Source of the DNA: Alloalcanivorax xiamenensis
GTDB taxonomy: Bacteria; Pseudomonadota; Gammaproteobacteria; Pseudomonadales; Alcanivoracaceae
DNA length: 64,000 bases
NCBI RefSeq assembly: GCF_009846745.1
Contig: NZ_AQPF01000002.1
Coordinates: 1 to 64,000, forward strand
Reading direction: 5' to 3'
Shown: positions 8,958 through 18,288 of the stretch, piece by piece
Position numbering within the stretch: the stretch's first letter is position 1
How the letters are laid out: the number at the start of each line of letters is the position of its first letter
The notes under the pieces: model-generated
Database searches by the model: none
Seen by the model: only the letters and a program-made list of their open reading frames with translations
What the model was told of the DNA's origin: nothing
Program-made: the position numbers and the translations under genes

Positions 8958-10424
8958 CTAGTATCCAGAAAATTCTTGTTTCAGTTTTCGTTTCGATACT
9001 TTGCCGTTATCGTCACGGGGCAGATCGTCCACTATTCGGATGTCCCTGGGGATCTTGTAATTGGCCAGGCGCCCGACCAAATAGTTGCGAATGTTCTCCA
9101 TCACCTGATCGGCACCGCCGGTGCACTTCACCAGCCCCACCAGAGATTCCCCATACTCATGATCGGGAATGCCAAAGACCGCGCAATCGAGTACTTCCGG
9201 CAATTCCAGCAGGGCATGTTCAATTTCAGCCGGGTAAATATTGACGCCACCGGAGATCACCATGTCGGAAACCCGGTCGCAGACATACAGGTAACCGTCT
9301 TCGTCCACATAGCCAACATCGCCGACCGTGATCAGGGCCCCCAAGCCGGCTTTAGCCCGGGCGGCCGGGTTGTTTTGATAGGTAAAGTCAGGATAGGCCG
9401 GCTGCCGGCCATAAATGACACCGGTTTCACCGATGGGACATTCCTTACCGTCGTCGCCCACGATTTTTATTTCGGCGTTCAACACCGGCTTGCCGACACT
9501 GCCCGGTTTGATCCGCGCCCCCTCGGGCGTCTGCACGGTCAGCATCCCGGTTTCGCTGGAGGCATAGGTCTCGTAGATAACTTCCCCCCACCAGGCCAGC
9601 ATGGCGGCTTTCAGCTCCGGGGCGCAGGATGCTCCGGTGGATGCGACAAACCTCACCGATGAAATGTCGTACTGGTTTTTGACGCTCTCCGGCAACCGCA
9701 GAAGCCGGACGTACATGATCGGTACCAGATAGACAGTGGTGATCCCGTGCCGCTGAATCAGCCTTAGAATGGCTTCCGCGTCGAACTTCCGCGTCAGCAC
9801 CAACAGATCACCGTGCAGCAGCGTCTGCAGCGTCATGGAATTCGGCGCGCTGTGGTACAGCGGCGCGGGCATCAGGGTCCGGACGCCGGCCTTGACACCC
9901 CAGACCTGTTCCGAAAGCGCTTGCATGGCGGGCGGATGCTCCGGCCCCAAGGGCAGCCGGCATACCCCTTTGGGTTTGCCGGTGGTGCCGGAGGTGTACG
10001 GCATCATGCCGCGAGGGGCACGAATCCCACCGGAGTATTCCGGCTGCCGACTCAGCCAGCTGTCGTAGTCAGGGTGTTCGCCGTTGTCGCCGTCGATGGC
10101 AATCACGGAGAGCGCCGCGGGAATGATCTCAGCAATCTCCCGCAGAAAAGCCTCCTCGATAATCAGCGCTCTGGCACCGGAATCGCGCAGGATATGCTCG
10201 GCTTCAGTGGAGCGGAAATGCCAGTTGATCGGGCAATAATGGGCTCCCAACACCCGGCAGGCCAGCATCAGGTCAATGAACGCTGGATGGTTTTTCACCA
10301 TCACCGCAACCACATCGCCTTCGCCAACACCAAGACCAGTCAGTCCACCCGCCAGTCTCCGCGCCCTGAGATCAAGTTCTTCTCCGGTTATGAGCCGGTC
10401 CTCATAGACCAGGTCTGCTGTCAT
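8958..10424 (-). CDS. AMP-dependent acyl-CoA synthetase / ligase
   Basis: A 488-aa adenylate-forming enzyme of the ANL superfamily. ATG at 10424 is chosen because of AGAAAGG upstream and because the protein then starts just before the conserved adenylation fold; a longer open frame reaches into the divergent LysR gene. Motifs: P-loop-like TSGTTGKPKGV, YASSETG (A5), GDVGYVDEDGYLYVCDR (A7-A8), and the C-terminal lysine region DDLPRDDNGKVSKRKL with the catalytic lysine. It should activate a carboxylic acid to the CoA thioester. It is the first gene of the unit with the TAXI-TRAP transporter (21-nt gap), divergent from LysR. The N-terminus is slightly shorter than usual. Confidence 0.9.
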   Translation of the reverse strand: MTADLVYEDRLITGEELDLRARRLAGGLTGLGVGEGDVVAVMVKNHPAFIDLMLACRVLGAHYCPINWHFRSTEAEHILRDSGARALIIEEAFLREIAEIIPAALSVIAIDGDNGEHPDYDSWLSRQPEYSGGIRAPRGMMPYTSGTTGKPKGVCRLPLGPEHPPAMQALSEQVWGVKAGVRTLMPAPLYHSAPNSMTLQTLLHGDLLVLTRKFDAEAILRLIQRHGITTVYLVPIMYVRLLRLPESVKNQYDISSVRFVASTGASCAPELKAAMLAWWGEVIYETYASSETGMLTVQTPEGARIKPGSVGKPVLNAEIKIVGDDGKECPIGETGVIYGRQPAYPDFTYQNNPAARAKAGLGALITVGDVGYVDEDGYLYVCDRVSDMVISGGVNIYPAEIEHALLELPEVLDCAVFGIPDHEYGESLVGLVKCTGGADQVMENIRNYLVGRLANYKIPRDIRIVDDLPRDDNGKVSKRKLKQEFSGY

Positions 10425-10534
10425 TATTCTTACCTTTCTGCTTATTTGGTGCCCCGCGATACGCGCGTGACAGGATGTCGCCAGTGGTAGCGGACACTGT
10501 AGAAAGGATTCACAACCTAGACAATGCTCCATAT

Positions 10535-10555
10535 TTTGGCCAAACTGTTTCCAAA
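10535..10555. promoter_or_regulatory. Candidate LysR operator
   Basis: A dyad TTTGG-N11-CCAAA lies 20 bp before the LysR start, in the 151-bp spacer shared with the ligase gene. LysR-type regulators commonly bind interrupted dyads with an 11-nt spacer between divergent promoters. The match is short, so this is tentative. Confidence 0.35.
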
Positions 10556-10575
10556 TTCGCAACAATAACCCCATC

Positions 10576-11508
10576 ATGGACATCAAGGACTTCGAGGCCC
10601 TGGTCGCGGTGGTGGAAAGCGGCAGCATGACCAGCGCGGCGGACCGCTTACAGACCAGCCGTTCCAACATCAGCCGGCGCCTCAAGAAGCTGGAAACGGA
10701 ACTCCGGGTTCAGTTGATGAGACGCACCACCCGCCGGGTGGAGCTGACACAGATAGGTATCAGGCTTTATGAACACGCGGTGAAAGTGATGCAGGAATTC
10801 ACCGCCATGGAGGCCGTTGTCAGGGATATGGGGCGGGCGCTGCGGGGCCACCTGCGAGTCAGCGTGCCTATCGGTCTGGGCCAACTGGTGCTGGCGCCGG
10901 CCCTGCTGGATTTTTGCAAGGAGAACCCCGAGGTCACCATGCAGATCACGTTCAACAACCGGATATACGATTTGCTGGAGGATGAAATCGACGTGTCCAT
11001 CCGGGTCGCCAATTCACCGCCCGATCATTATGTGGCCCGGGAATTGTCGGCCATGGAATGGGTCACCTGCGTTTCCCCGGATTATCTGGAAAACCACGGG
11101 ACTCCGCGGTCGCCGGAAGAGTTACCCACCCATGCCCTGGTTACACCACCGGTCAGAAACAATCGGTTGATCATGAGATTCATCTCCGGGGACACACACC
11201 ATGTCGTCGATCTTCAACCGAAACTGCAATGCTCGGACATGAATTTCCTCAAGCAGTCGGTGGTGCTTGGCAATGGCATCGGGGTACTGCCGTATTACCT
11301 GATCAGTGATGAACTGCAATCGGGGCAGTTGGTCAGAACGCTGATCGATTTCGATCCCGACCCGAAAATGTGGGGCGACAAACTGTATCTGATCACCGCG
11401 CCAAACCTCTATCCGTCTCAGCTTATCCGGACCTTTCTCGATTACATCAGGACGCTGTTCTCCGATGACGGCAGCATCGGGGCGATACTGAAAAATCAGA
11501 ATCCGTGA
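10576..11508 (+). CDS. LysR-type transcriptional regulator
   Basis: A 310-aa regulator. The N-terminal winged HTH is complete: DFEALVAVVESGSMTSAADRLQTSRSNISRRLKKLE, followed by the linker helix. The C-terminal part shows the periplasmic-binding-like effector fold (LRVSVPIGLGQLVLAPALLDF, later GNGIGVLPYYL). The start ATG is supported by the standard LysR N-terminal spacing. Being divergent from the acyl-CoA ligase and TAXI-TRAP genes, it probably controls them in response to the transported acid or its CoA ester (inference). Confidence 0.93.
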   Translation: MDIKDFEALVAVVESGSMTSAADRLQTSRSNISRRLKKLETELRVQLMRRTTRRVELTQIGIRLYEHAVKVMQEFTAMEAVVRDMGRALRGHLRVSVPIGLGQLVLAPALLDFCKENPEVTMQITFNNRIYDLLEDEIDVSIRVANSPPDHYVARELSAMEWVTCVSPDYLENHGTPRSPEELPTHALVTPPVRNNRLIMRFISGDTHHVVDLQPKLQCSDMNFLKQSVVLGNGIGVLPYYLISDELQSGQLVRTLIDFDPDPKMWGDKLYLITAPNLYPSQLIRTFLDYIRTLFSDDGSIGAILKNQNP

Positions 11509-11512
11509 ATGA

Positions 11513-11686
11513 TCATGGGCGGGACTCAACCGTTCGCCAGCGCAAAAATGCCTGCTCCACCGGAATCCCCTGAATCCGCAAGTCCACGAAACCGCTGTAG
11601 GAGGCGGGTTCACCGGCCTTGGAGACAGGCACAAAAAAAGATTCATCGCGGTATGGAGGGAAACCGTATTGCCTTCCATCAGGGAC
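11513..11686 (-). pseudogene. 3' remnant of an unrecognised gene
   Basis: Reading the minus strand, an open stretch of 57 codons ends at TGA 11513-11515. Its translation (starting VPDGRQYGFPPYRDESFF, then VPVSKAGEPASYSG, ending FLRWRTVESRP) has a natural amino-acid composition and looks like the C-terminus of a real protein. There is no start codon: the frame runs into a stop inside the 27-bp palindrome at 11688-11757, which appears to have interrupted or replaced the 5' part. The family was not recognised. It ends only 5 nt from the convergent LysR stop. Confidence 0.4.
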
Positions 11687-11687
11687 C

Positions 11688-11757
11688 GCGGAGCCGCGTT
11701 ACGCCTTTGCGGGAACGCCGTGAAGCAGAGTCCCGCAAAGGCGTAACGCGGCTCCGC
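11688..11757. repeat. Perfect 27-bp palindrome, element 1
   Basis: Arms 11688-11714 and 11731-11757 are exact reverse complements of 27 nt, separated by a 16-nt loop starting ACGCCGTGAA. The arms begin GCGGAGCC and end TTGCGGGA. It lies in a 581-bp spacer between LysR and groEL that also holds a gene remnant and a second palindrome of the same size. Confidence 0.9.
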
Positions 11758-11875
11758 TTCGAGGTGAGCGGCGAATACGGATGCCCTGTCCACCGCGAGC
11801 AAACGGAGGCCATCCTTTCCCTTTCCAGAAAGGTCCGTCGTCGTTGGCGTCCGGAACGCGGCGGTTCACTTCTAA

Positions 11876-11983
11876 GCGGGTCTGCACGGAGGCCTTCCGG
11901 GATCGCCGTGAATACATCCCTGTCGGCTCCCGGTTTGACCTCCCTGTCAAACAGGGTCCCGGAAGGCCTCCGTGCAGACCCGC
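11876..11983. repeat. Perfect 27-bp palindrome, element 2
   Basis: Arms 11876-11902 and 11957-11983 are exact reverse complements of 27 nt. The arms begin GCGGGTCT and end TTCCGGGA. The 54-nt loop starts TCGCCGTGAA, like element 1, and contains its own small hairpin (CCCTG-TCAAA-CAGGG). The stem differs from element 1 at about 11 of 27 positions yet stays fully paired. Confidence 0.9.
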
Positions 11984-12028
11984 GCCGCCGATGGAGACCC
12001 ACATTCCCGGTAATCCTCGATGAACTAC

Positions 12029-12061
12029 AAAAAAGCCCCGCCTTTGCGGGCGGGGCTTTTT
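12029..12061 (-). terminator. Rho-independent terminator of groESL
   Basis: The stem AAAAGCCCCGCC pairs with GGCGGGGCTTTT around the loop TTTGCG, with A and T tracts on both sides. It lies 29 bp after the groEL stop on the minus strand and can work in both directions. Confidence 0.9.
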
Positions 12062-12089
12062 CAGGCTTCGGTGGGAGCCGGAGCGGCGT

Positions 12090-13730
<1,641 letters not shown>

Positions 13731-13782
13731 TGTCGTGTTCCTCTGAAATTCGGTTATCCAGGAAAGCAGTGGAGAATCAGGA

Positions 13783-14073
13783 TCAGCCTTCGATCACGGC
13801 CAGGATTTCGGCCTCGCTCATGATCAGCAGCTCTTCGCCATCCACCTTCACGGTGTTGCCGGAGTATTGGCCGAAGATCACTTTGTCGCCTGCTTTCACG
13901 TCCAGGGGACGCACATCGCCGTTTTCCTGGATCTTGCCGTTACCCACGGCGATCACTTCACCACGGGAAGGCTTTTCAGCGGCTGAGCCGGGCAGCACGA
14001 TACCGCCGGCGGTCTTGGTTTCTTCCTCTTCGCGACGCACCAGTACGCGATCATGCAACGGACGGATTTTCAT
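13783..14073 (-). CDS. groES: Co-chaperonin GroES (Hsp10)
   Basis: A 96-aa co-chaperonin that caps the GroEL ring. The sequence KIRPLHDRVLVRREEEE, the mobile-loop region TAGGIVLPGSAAEKP, and GDKVIFGQYSG are diagnostic. A strong ribosome-binding region (GGAGAAGAGAGG) precedes ATG. It is the first gene of the groESL operon; a sigma-70 promoter and CIRCE lie 82-135 nt upstream. Confidence 0.99.
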   Translation of the reverse strand: MKIRPLHDRVLVRREEEETKTAGGIVLPGSAAEKPSRGEVIAVGNGKIQENGDVRPLDVKAGDKVIFGQYSGNTVKVDGEELLIMSEAEILAVIEG

Positions 14074-14154
14074 TGCCTCTCTTCTCCTGTTGAGGTTTCA
14101 GCAATCAACGAATGTAGTCAGCATCATGGCCGGACCGGCATGGCCTGACCCGGC

Positions 14155-14181
14155 TTAGCACTCTATGCCAGAGAGTGCTAA
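14155..14181 (-). promoter_or_regulatory. CIRCE operator (HrcA binding site) of groESL
   Basis: An exact match to the CIRCE consensus: arms TTAGCACTC and GAGTGCTAA with a 9-nt spacer. It starts at the last base of the -10 box, so it covers the predicted transcription start. The heat-shock repressor HrcA should bind here; hrcA is not in the window. Confidence 0.95.
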
Positions 14182-14208
14182 TCATAATTGGACCTTCATG
14201 ACAGTCAA
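14181..14208 (-). promoter_or_regulatory. Sigma-70 promoter of groESL
   Basis: On the minus strand TTGACT (-35), a 16-nt spacer, and TATGAT (-10) form a near-consensus housekeeping promoter, immediately followed by CIRCE. No convincing sigma-32 promoter was seen beside it. Confidence 0.85.
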
Positions 14209-14269
14209 TAGGCTGTCACGCCGGTGACCTCCTAATGGGGTTCTCAACCGGCCTTTCAAGAGCCCTGAG

Positions 14270-14366
14270 CACAAAAAATCGTCAGGAACGATTCTTGACG
14301 TCGTATCCGCGACGGCCCAGAGGGTGGCCGCCATGGACGGCAGGCCACAAAAATCGTCGGGAACGA
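14270..14366. repeat. Imperfect direct repeat pair upstream of groESL
   Basis: Two copies of a motif reading CACAAAAA(A)TCGTC(A/G)GGAACGA occur at 14270-14291 and 14346-14366. They sit in the 378-bp spacer between the groESL promoter and the alkyltransferase-like gene, which also holds a REP pair. Function unknown. Confidence 0.6.
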
Positions 14367-14427
14367 AGACATTGCGGTCAGCGGACACCGGTGTCCCGCA
14401 ATTATGGGACAGCCCGCCTACACGCTG

Positions 14428-14497
14428 ATTCGCTGCCAAGGCAGCTTCCCACAGGGCTTCGTGGCTCCTCTCTGTGGGAGCGAGCTTGCTCGCGAAT
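14428..14497. repeat. REP-like inverted pair
   Basis: Unit 14428-14454 (ATTCGCTGCC...CCCACAG) and inverted unit 14472-14497 (CTGTGGGAGC...GCGAAT) form a BIME-like pair. Each unit contains its own short hairpin; the ends are conserved across the window. Confidence 0.85.
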
Positions 14498-14586
14498 GCA
14501 GCGCGAATTGATCTCTCCGAAGCTGGCCGGCAGGCTGTGCGCATGCCACGGTTGCGCGGTGCTCCCGGCACTTTCATACTCGCCGC

Positions 14587-14919
14587 ATGAATCAGGAGTT
14601 CCGCGACGCGGTCTATCAGATTGTGGCGGCCATCCCCGCCGGCACCGTCTGCAGCTATGGTCAGGTGGCCCGTATGGCGGGTTACCCGCGCCACGCCCGT
14701 TTTGTCGGCCGGCTGATGAGCCAGTTGCCCAAGGGCAGCAAACTGCCGTGGCACCGGGTGATCCGGGGCGATGGCGGTCTGCCGCTGATCGGCACCCCCA
14801 GTGGAGAGACCCAACTACGCCGGTTACACCAGGAAGGCGTGGCGGTGCTGAGCCAGCGCGTGCCATTACGCCGCTTCCAATGGCGCCCCGAGGCCGCCGA
14901 ATCCGCCCCCGGAGAGTAA
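14587..14919 (+). CDS. Alkyltransferase-like protein (ATL, MGMT fold without catalytic Cys)
   Basis: A 110-aa protein with the DNA-binding domain of O6-alkylguanine alkyltransferases: IPAGTVCSYGQVARMAGYPRHARFVGRLM. At the active site the usual PCHR is PWHR (LPWHRVIRGDG), so cysteine is replaced by tryptophan. ATL proteins of this type bind O6-alkylguanine without transferring the alkyl group and direct the lesion to nucleotide excision repair. The gene ends where the AmpG-like gene begins (TAA directly followed by ATG). Confidence 0.92.
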   Translation: MNQEFRDAVYQIVAAIPAGTVCSYGQVARMAGYPRHARFVGRLMSQLPKGSKLPWHRVIRGDGGLPLIGTPSGETQLRRLHQEGVAVLSQRVPLRRFQWRPEAAESAPGE

Positions 14920-16218
14920 ATGAAACTGGAAAACGCCTTTTTTGATCGCCGCATTCTGGTGATCTTTCTGCTGGGTATTGCCAGCGGCTTCCCCAAGGGC
15001 ATGATCGTTTCCACCCTGTCCGCCTGGCTCACCGACGAGGGATTGAGCCGCACCAGCCTGGGCCTGTTCGGTCTGGTCTCGCTGCCCTACGCGCTCAATT
15101 TTCTGTGGGCGCCGCTGGTGGACAGCTTCCGCCTGGGCCCGCTGGGGCGGGCGCTGGGCAAGCGCCGCGCCTGGATTCTGCTCAGCCAGATCGCGCTGGT
15201 GGGGCTGTTGATGCTGCTCTCCGTGTTCACCCCCAGCAAAGAGCTGCTGGCGGTGGGCGTTATCTGTCTGATCATCGCTTTTGTTTCCGCCACCCAGGAC
15301 ATCGCCATCGACGCCCTGCGGATCGAATCCGTGCCGGTGGACCAACAGGGTGCCGCCGCTTCCGCCGGCGTGGTGGGTTGGTTGCTGGGGAATCTGCTGA
15401 TCGCCGGCATCGCTCTGTGGCTGACCGCCTGGCTCGACAGCTGGAACCAGATTTACCTGGTGATGAGCAGCGCCATGCTGTTCGGCGTGGCCGGCTGCCT
15501 GATGGCACGGGAACCCGAGGACAGAGCCAGGGTGAGCGGACGCCCGGACGCCCCGCCGGGCGAACGCATGGCACGCTGGCTGCAAAGCGCGGTCTTCGCG
15601 CCCTTTATCGAATTCTTCCGCCGCAACGGCACACAGATGGCCGTGGTGCTGCTGGGATTCATCTTTCTGTTCAAGATCGGCGAGGCGTTTCTCGGCACCA
15701 TGTCGATCCGCTTCTACAACGAAATCGGCTACCAATGGGCGGAGGTGTTCGCCTATGTGAAAACCGCCGGCATGGTGGCGTTGGGGGTAGGCAGCTTTCT
15801 CGGCGGCGCCATCAGCATCAAGCTGGGCGCCTCCCGGGGGCTGCTGGTGGCCGGCATCGCCATGGCTCTGACCAACCTGCTCTACGCCTGGCTGGCGGTA
15901 ACCGGGCGAAACGACACCGTGCTGCTGACCTGCGTGATCCTCGACAACTTCACCGGCGGTGTGTCCACCATTGCCTTCGTCACCTACATCTCCGATCTGT
16001 GTAACCGGCAGTTCACCGCCACGCAGTACGCGCTGCTGGCGTCCCTGGGCAACCTGGGCCGCACCACCCTGGCCGCCGGCAGCGGTTGGATGGTGGATCT
16101 TCTCGGCGGCCGCTGGGAGGTGTTCTTTATACTCACCGCGCTGATGGCGATACCGGGACTGCTGATTCTGATCTGGCTGATCCGCCATGGCGCCCGGCCG
16201 GAGGCGCGGCGACCATGA
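14920..16218 (+). CDS. AmpG-like MFS muropeptide permease
   Basis: A 432-aa inner-membrane MFS protein with about 12 hydrophobic helices. Family features include LGIASGFPKGMIVSTLSAWLTD near the N-terminus, the GRALGKRRAWILLSQ loop between helices, and ATQDIAIDALRIE. AmpG imports anhydromuropeptides for peptidoglycan recycling, which fits the ampD-ampE pair at 25.7-27.1 kb. Start ATG directly follows the ATL stop codon, and its TGA overlaps the start of the next gene (ATGA). Confidence 0.85.
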   Translation: MKLENAFFDRRILVIFLLGIASGFPKGMIVSTLSAWLTDEGLSRTSLGLFGLVSLPYALNFLWAPLVDSFRLGPLGRALGKRRAWILLSQIALVGLLMLLSVFTPSKELLAVGVICLIIAFVSATQDIAIDALRIESVPVDQQGAAASAGVVGWLLGNLLIAGIALWLTAWLDSWNQIYLVMSSAMLFGVAGCLMAREPEDRARVSGRPDAPPGERMARWLQSAVFAPFIEFFRRNGTQMAVVLLGFIFLFKIGEAFLGTMSIRFYNEIGYQWAEVFAYVKTAGMVALGVGSFLGGAISIKLGASRGLLVAGIAMALTNLLYAWLAVTGRNDTVLLTCVILDNFTGGVSTIAFVTYISDLCNRQFTATQYALLASLGNLGRTTLAAGSGWMVDLLGGRWEVFFILTALMAIPGLLILIWLIRHGARPEARRP

Positions 16219-17084
16219 GCACCTGGTACCTGCTCGGCGCCGGCAACATGGGCCTGCTGGCGGCGTACTACTTGCGCCAGGCCGGCGTTCCGGTGACCGT
16301 GCTGCGCCATGACACCGCAAGCCCGCTTCGCAGGAGACTCACCTTCGCCGACGGCAGGCCGCCGTGCGATCTGGTTCTGCCGGTGCTCTCGCCCGTCGCG
16401 CTGACCGAACCGCCCCGCCGCCTGGTGGTAGCCTGCAAGGCGCCCTACAGCGCCGCCGCCCTGGAGTCCGTGCCACTGACCGCCGATACCCAGGTGCTGC
16501 GACTGCAAAATGGCCTCGGCAGCCTTGATGGTCTGCTGCCAGAGGGCGTTCGATTGATCGAGGTGGTCACCACTTCAGCGGTGAAACAGGACGGGCCAGC
16601 ACAACATCAGGTGGTGGCGGAGAACGAGACCTGGATGGGCGGTCATGATGTCGCTCCGGACTGGTTCGAGCAGCTGAGCGCACACTGGCCGAACCTGAGT
16701 TGGCCGGCGGACTTCCAACACCGCCAGTGGCACAAACTGGTGGCCAACGCGGTGATCAACCCGCTCACCGCGCTCCACGATGTGCCCAACGGCCGGCTGC
16801 TGGAAGACCGGGAGCTGCAACACCAGGCCGAGGAATTGTGCCGGGAAGCCGACCAGTTGCTCACCGCTGTGGACCCGACCTGGCCCGGCGACTCCCTGCC
16901 CCGGGTGATGGCGGTGGCCAGCGCCACCGCGGGTAATACCTCGTCCATGCGCGCCGACGTCGGTAAAGGCGCCGTCACCGAAATCGAGGCCATCAACGGT
17001 TATTTACTGCGCCGGGCCGCCCCCTTGGGGCTGTCACTGCCGGCCCATGAGCGCATCGTCGCCACCCTGACTTCGCGGACGTGA
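16215..17084 (+). CDS. 2-dehydropantoate 2-reductase family protein (ApbA/PanE)
   Basis: A 289-aa NADPH-dependent oxidoreductase. The start ATG at 16215 overlaps the AmpG-like stop; the longer upstream open frame lies inside that gene. The N-terminal Rossmann motif is LLGAGNMGLLAAYYL, and the C-terminal domain has the family lysine region HKLVANAVINPLTAL. PanE makes pantoate for coenzyme A. The protein is diverged and could be a paralogue with another substrate, so the symbol is left blank. Confidence 0.82.
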   Translation: MSTWYLLGAGNMGLLAAYYLRQAGVPVTVLRHDTASPLRRRLTFADGRPPCDLVLPVLSPVALTEPPRRLVVACKAPYSAAALESVPLTADTQVLRLQNGLGSLDGLLPEGVRLIEVVTTSAVKQDGPAQHQVVAENETWMGGHDVAPDWFEQLSAHWPNLSWPADFQHRQWHKLVANAVINPLTALHDVPNGRLLEDRELQHQAEELCREADQLLTAVDPTWPGDSLPRVMAVASATAGNTSSMRADVGKGAVTEIEAINGYLLRRAAPLGLSLPAHERIVATLTSRT

Positions 17085-17091
17085 AATCAGA

Positions 17092-17197
17092 AGCCGCTAC
17101 AAGGCTGCCGTGGGAAGCTGGCTTGCCAGCGAATACGGTGTATGTGCTATCTCAGTCCCATTCACTGCCAAGGCAGCTTCCCACAGCGGCTTCGTAG
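17092..17197. repeat. REP-like inverted pair
   Basis: Two inverted units, 17106-17134 (GTGGGAAGC...GCGAAT) and 17160-17186 (ATTCACTGCC...CCCACAG), with short outer inverted flanks (GCCGCTAC / GGCTTCGTAG-like). They fill the 186-bp spacer before the adenosyltransferase gene. Confidence 0.8.
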
Positions 17198-17270
17198 TCG
17201 GGGCTGCACCCATGGTGGAATCCGGAGTACATTCATGGGTTCCACGCCATATCACTGACTAGGAATCACC

Positions 17271-17840
17271 ATGCCTTCCCGCAAGGATGAAAAGACCCGC
17301 ATCAACCGGGTCATCACCCGCACCGGCGACGATGGCCATACCGGTCTCGCCGATGGCAGCCGGGTCGCCAAGGACCATCCCCGCATCGAGGCGCTCGGTA
17401 GCCTGGATGAACTCAATAGCGCCCTCGGCGTGTTGCGCGCGCATCCGCTTGATGAGGATCTGGACCGGCTGATCGAGAATCTGCAGCAATGGCTGTTCGA
17501 TATCGGCGGTGAGCTGGCGATCCCCGACACCGTGACCCTGACCGACGCCGAGCTGGTGGAAATCGAATCCCAGGCCGACCTGATCAATGCCGAACTGCCA
17601 CCACTGAAAGAGTTCGTACTCCCCGGCGGCAACGCCGACGCGGCGTGGTGCCACCATTGCCGGACCGTGGCCCGGCGCGCCGAACGCCGGCTGGTGACCC
17701 TCGCCGACCAGGAGCAGGTCAACCCGGTCAGCCTGGCGATCCTCAATCGGCTCGGCGACCTGCTGTTCATCATGGCCCGTCTGATCAACCTGCGCGCGGA
17801 AACGCCTGAATCACAGTGGATACGGCGCGAGGATCGCTGA
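17271..17840 (+). CDS. Cob(I)alamin adenosyltransferase, PduO type
   Basis: A 189-aa ATP:corrinoid adenosyltransferase that makes adenosylcobalamin. The N-terminal TRTGDDGHTGLADGSRVAKDHPRIEALGSLDELNSALG binds ATP and matches the PduO/MMAB family; the later RTVARRAERRLV and LNRLGDLLFIMAR helices carry the conserved arginine and aspartate. It stands alone between two REP regions. Confidence 0.95.
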   Translation: MPSRKDEKTRINRVITRTGDDGHTGLADGSRVAKDHPRIEALGSLDELNSALGVLRAHPLDEDLDRLIENLQQWLFDIGGELAIPDTVTLTDAELVEIESQADLINAELPPLKEFVLPGGNADAAWCHHCRTVARRAERRLVTLADQEQVNPVSLAILNRLGDLLFIMARLINLRAETPESQWIRREDR

Positions 17841-17928
17841 CCGGACGCCGATAATGCAAAACCAGACCCCACGCCCTGGCAAGCACTAAAACGCTTTCTT
17901 ATGGTTCATCGGGGTTTGGCGGGACACG

Positions 17929-18158
17929 GCGCTTCAATCATGGGCACGGGTCTGTAACGGAAGGGGCTACTGCGCTGCTGTGGGAGCGTGCTTGCACGCG
18001 AATGGCCAACGGCTCAGGGCATTCGCGGCCAAGCGGAGCGCCGCCCGGGCCTCTTCCCACATCGGCTTCGTAGCAGATCTGTGGGAGACCAGCTTGCTGG
18101 TGAATATAGCGGCTTGGTAGCCCCCTCCGTTACAGACCCGTGCCCATGATTGAAGCGC
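17929..18158. repeat. REP triplet bounded by 41-nt inverted repeats
   Basis: Arms 17929-17969 and 18118-18158 are reverse complements with one mismatch. The 148-bp interior carries three REP-like units: GTGGGAGCG...GCGAAT, an inverted copy, and GTGGGAGAC...GTGAAT. The rest of the 448-bp spacer between the adenosyltransferase and kinase genes shows nothing recognisable. Confidence 0.85.
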
Positions 18159-18288
18159 CGCAGCCCCGGGTTTCGACTTTAGCATCCGGCGTCCGGCCCC
18201 AGCCATTTTGAAAGAATGTGCAAGTCGCTAGGGCGACACCTCCGGCGGCCTTACACTGGAGCGATTCTCCACGGCTCCCGCGAACATC

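Noticed and set aside
14428..17197. Regular repeats that could be read as CRISPR.
   Set aside because: Copies are inverted, dispersed as singles, pairs or one triplet, with no constant spacer length and no cas gene.
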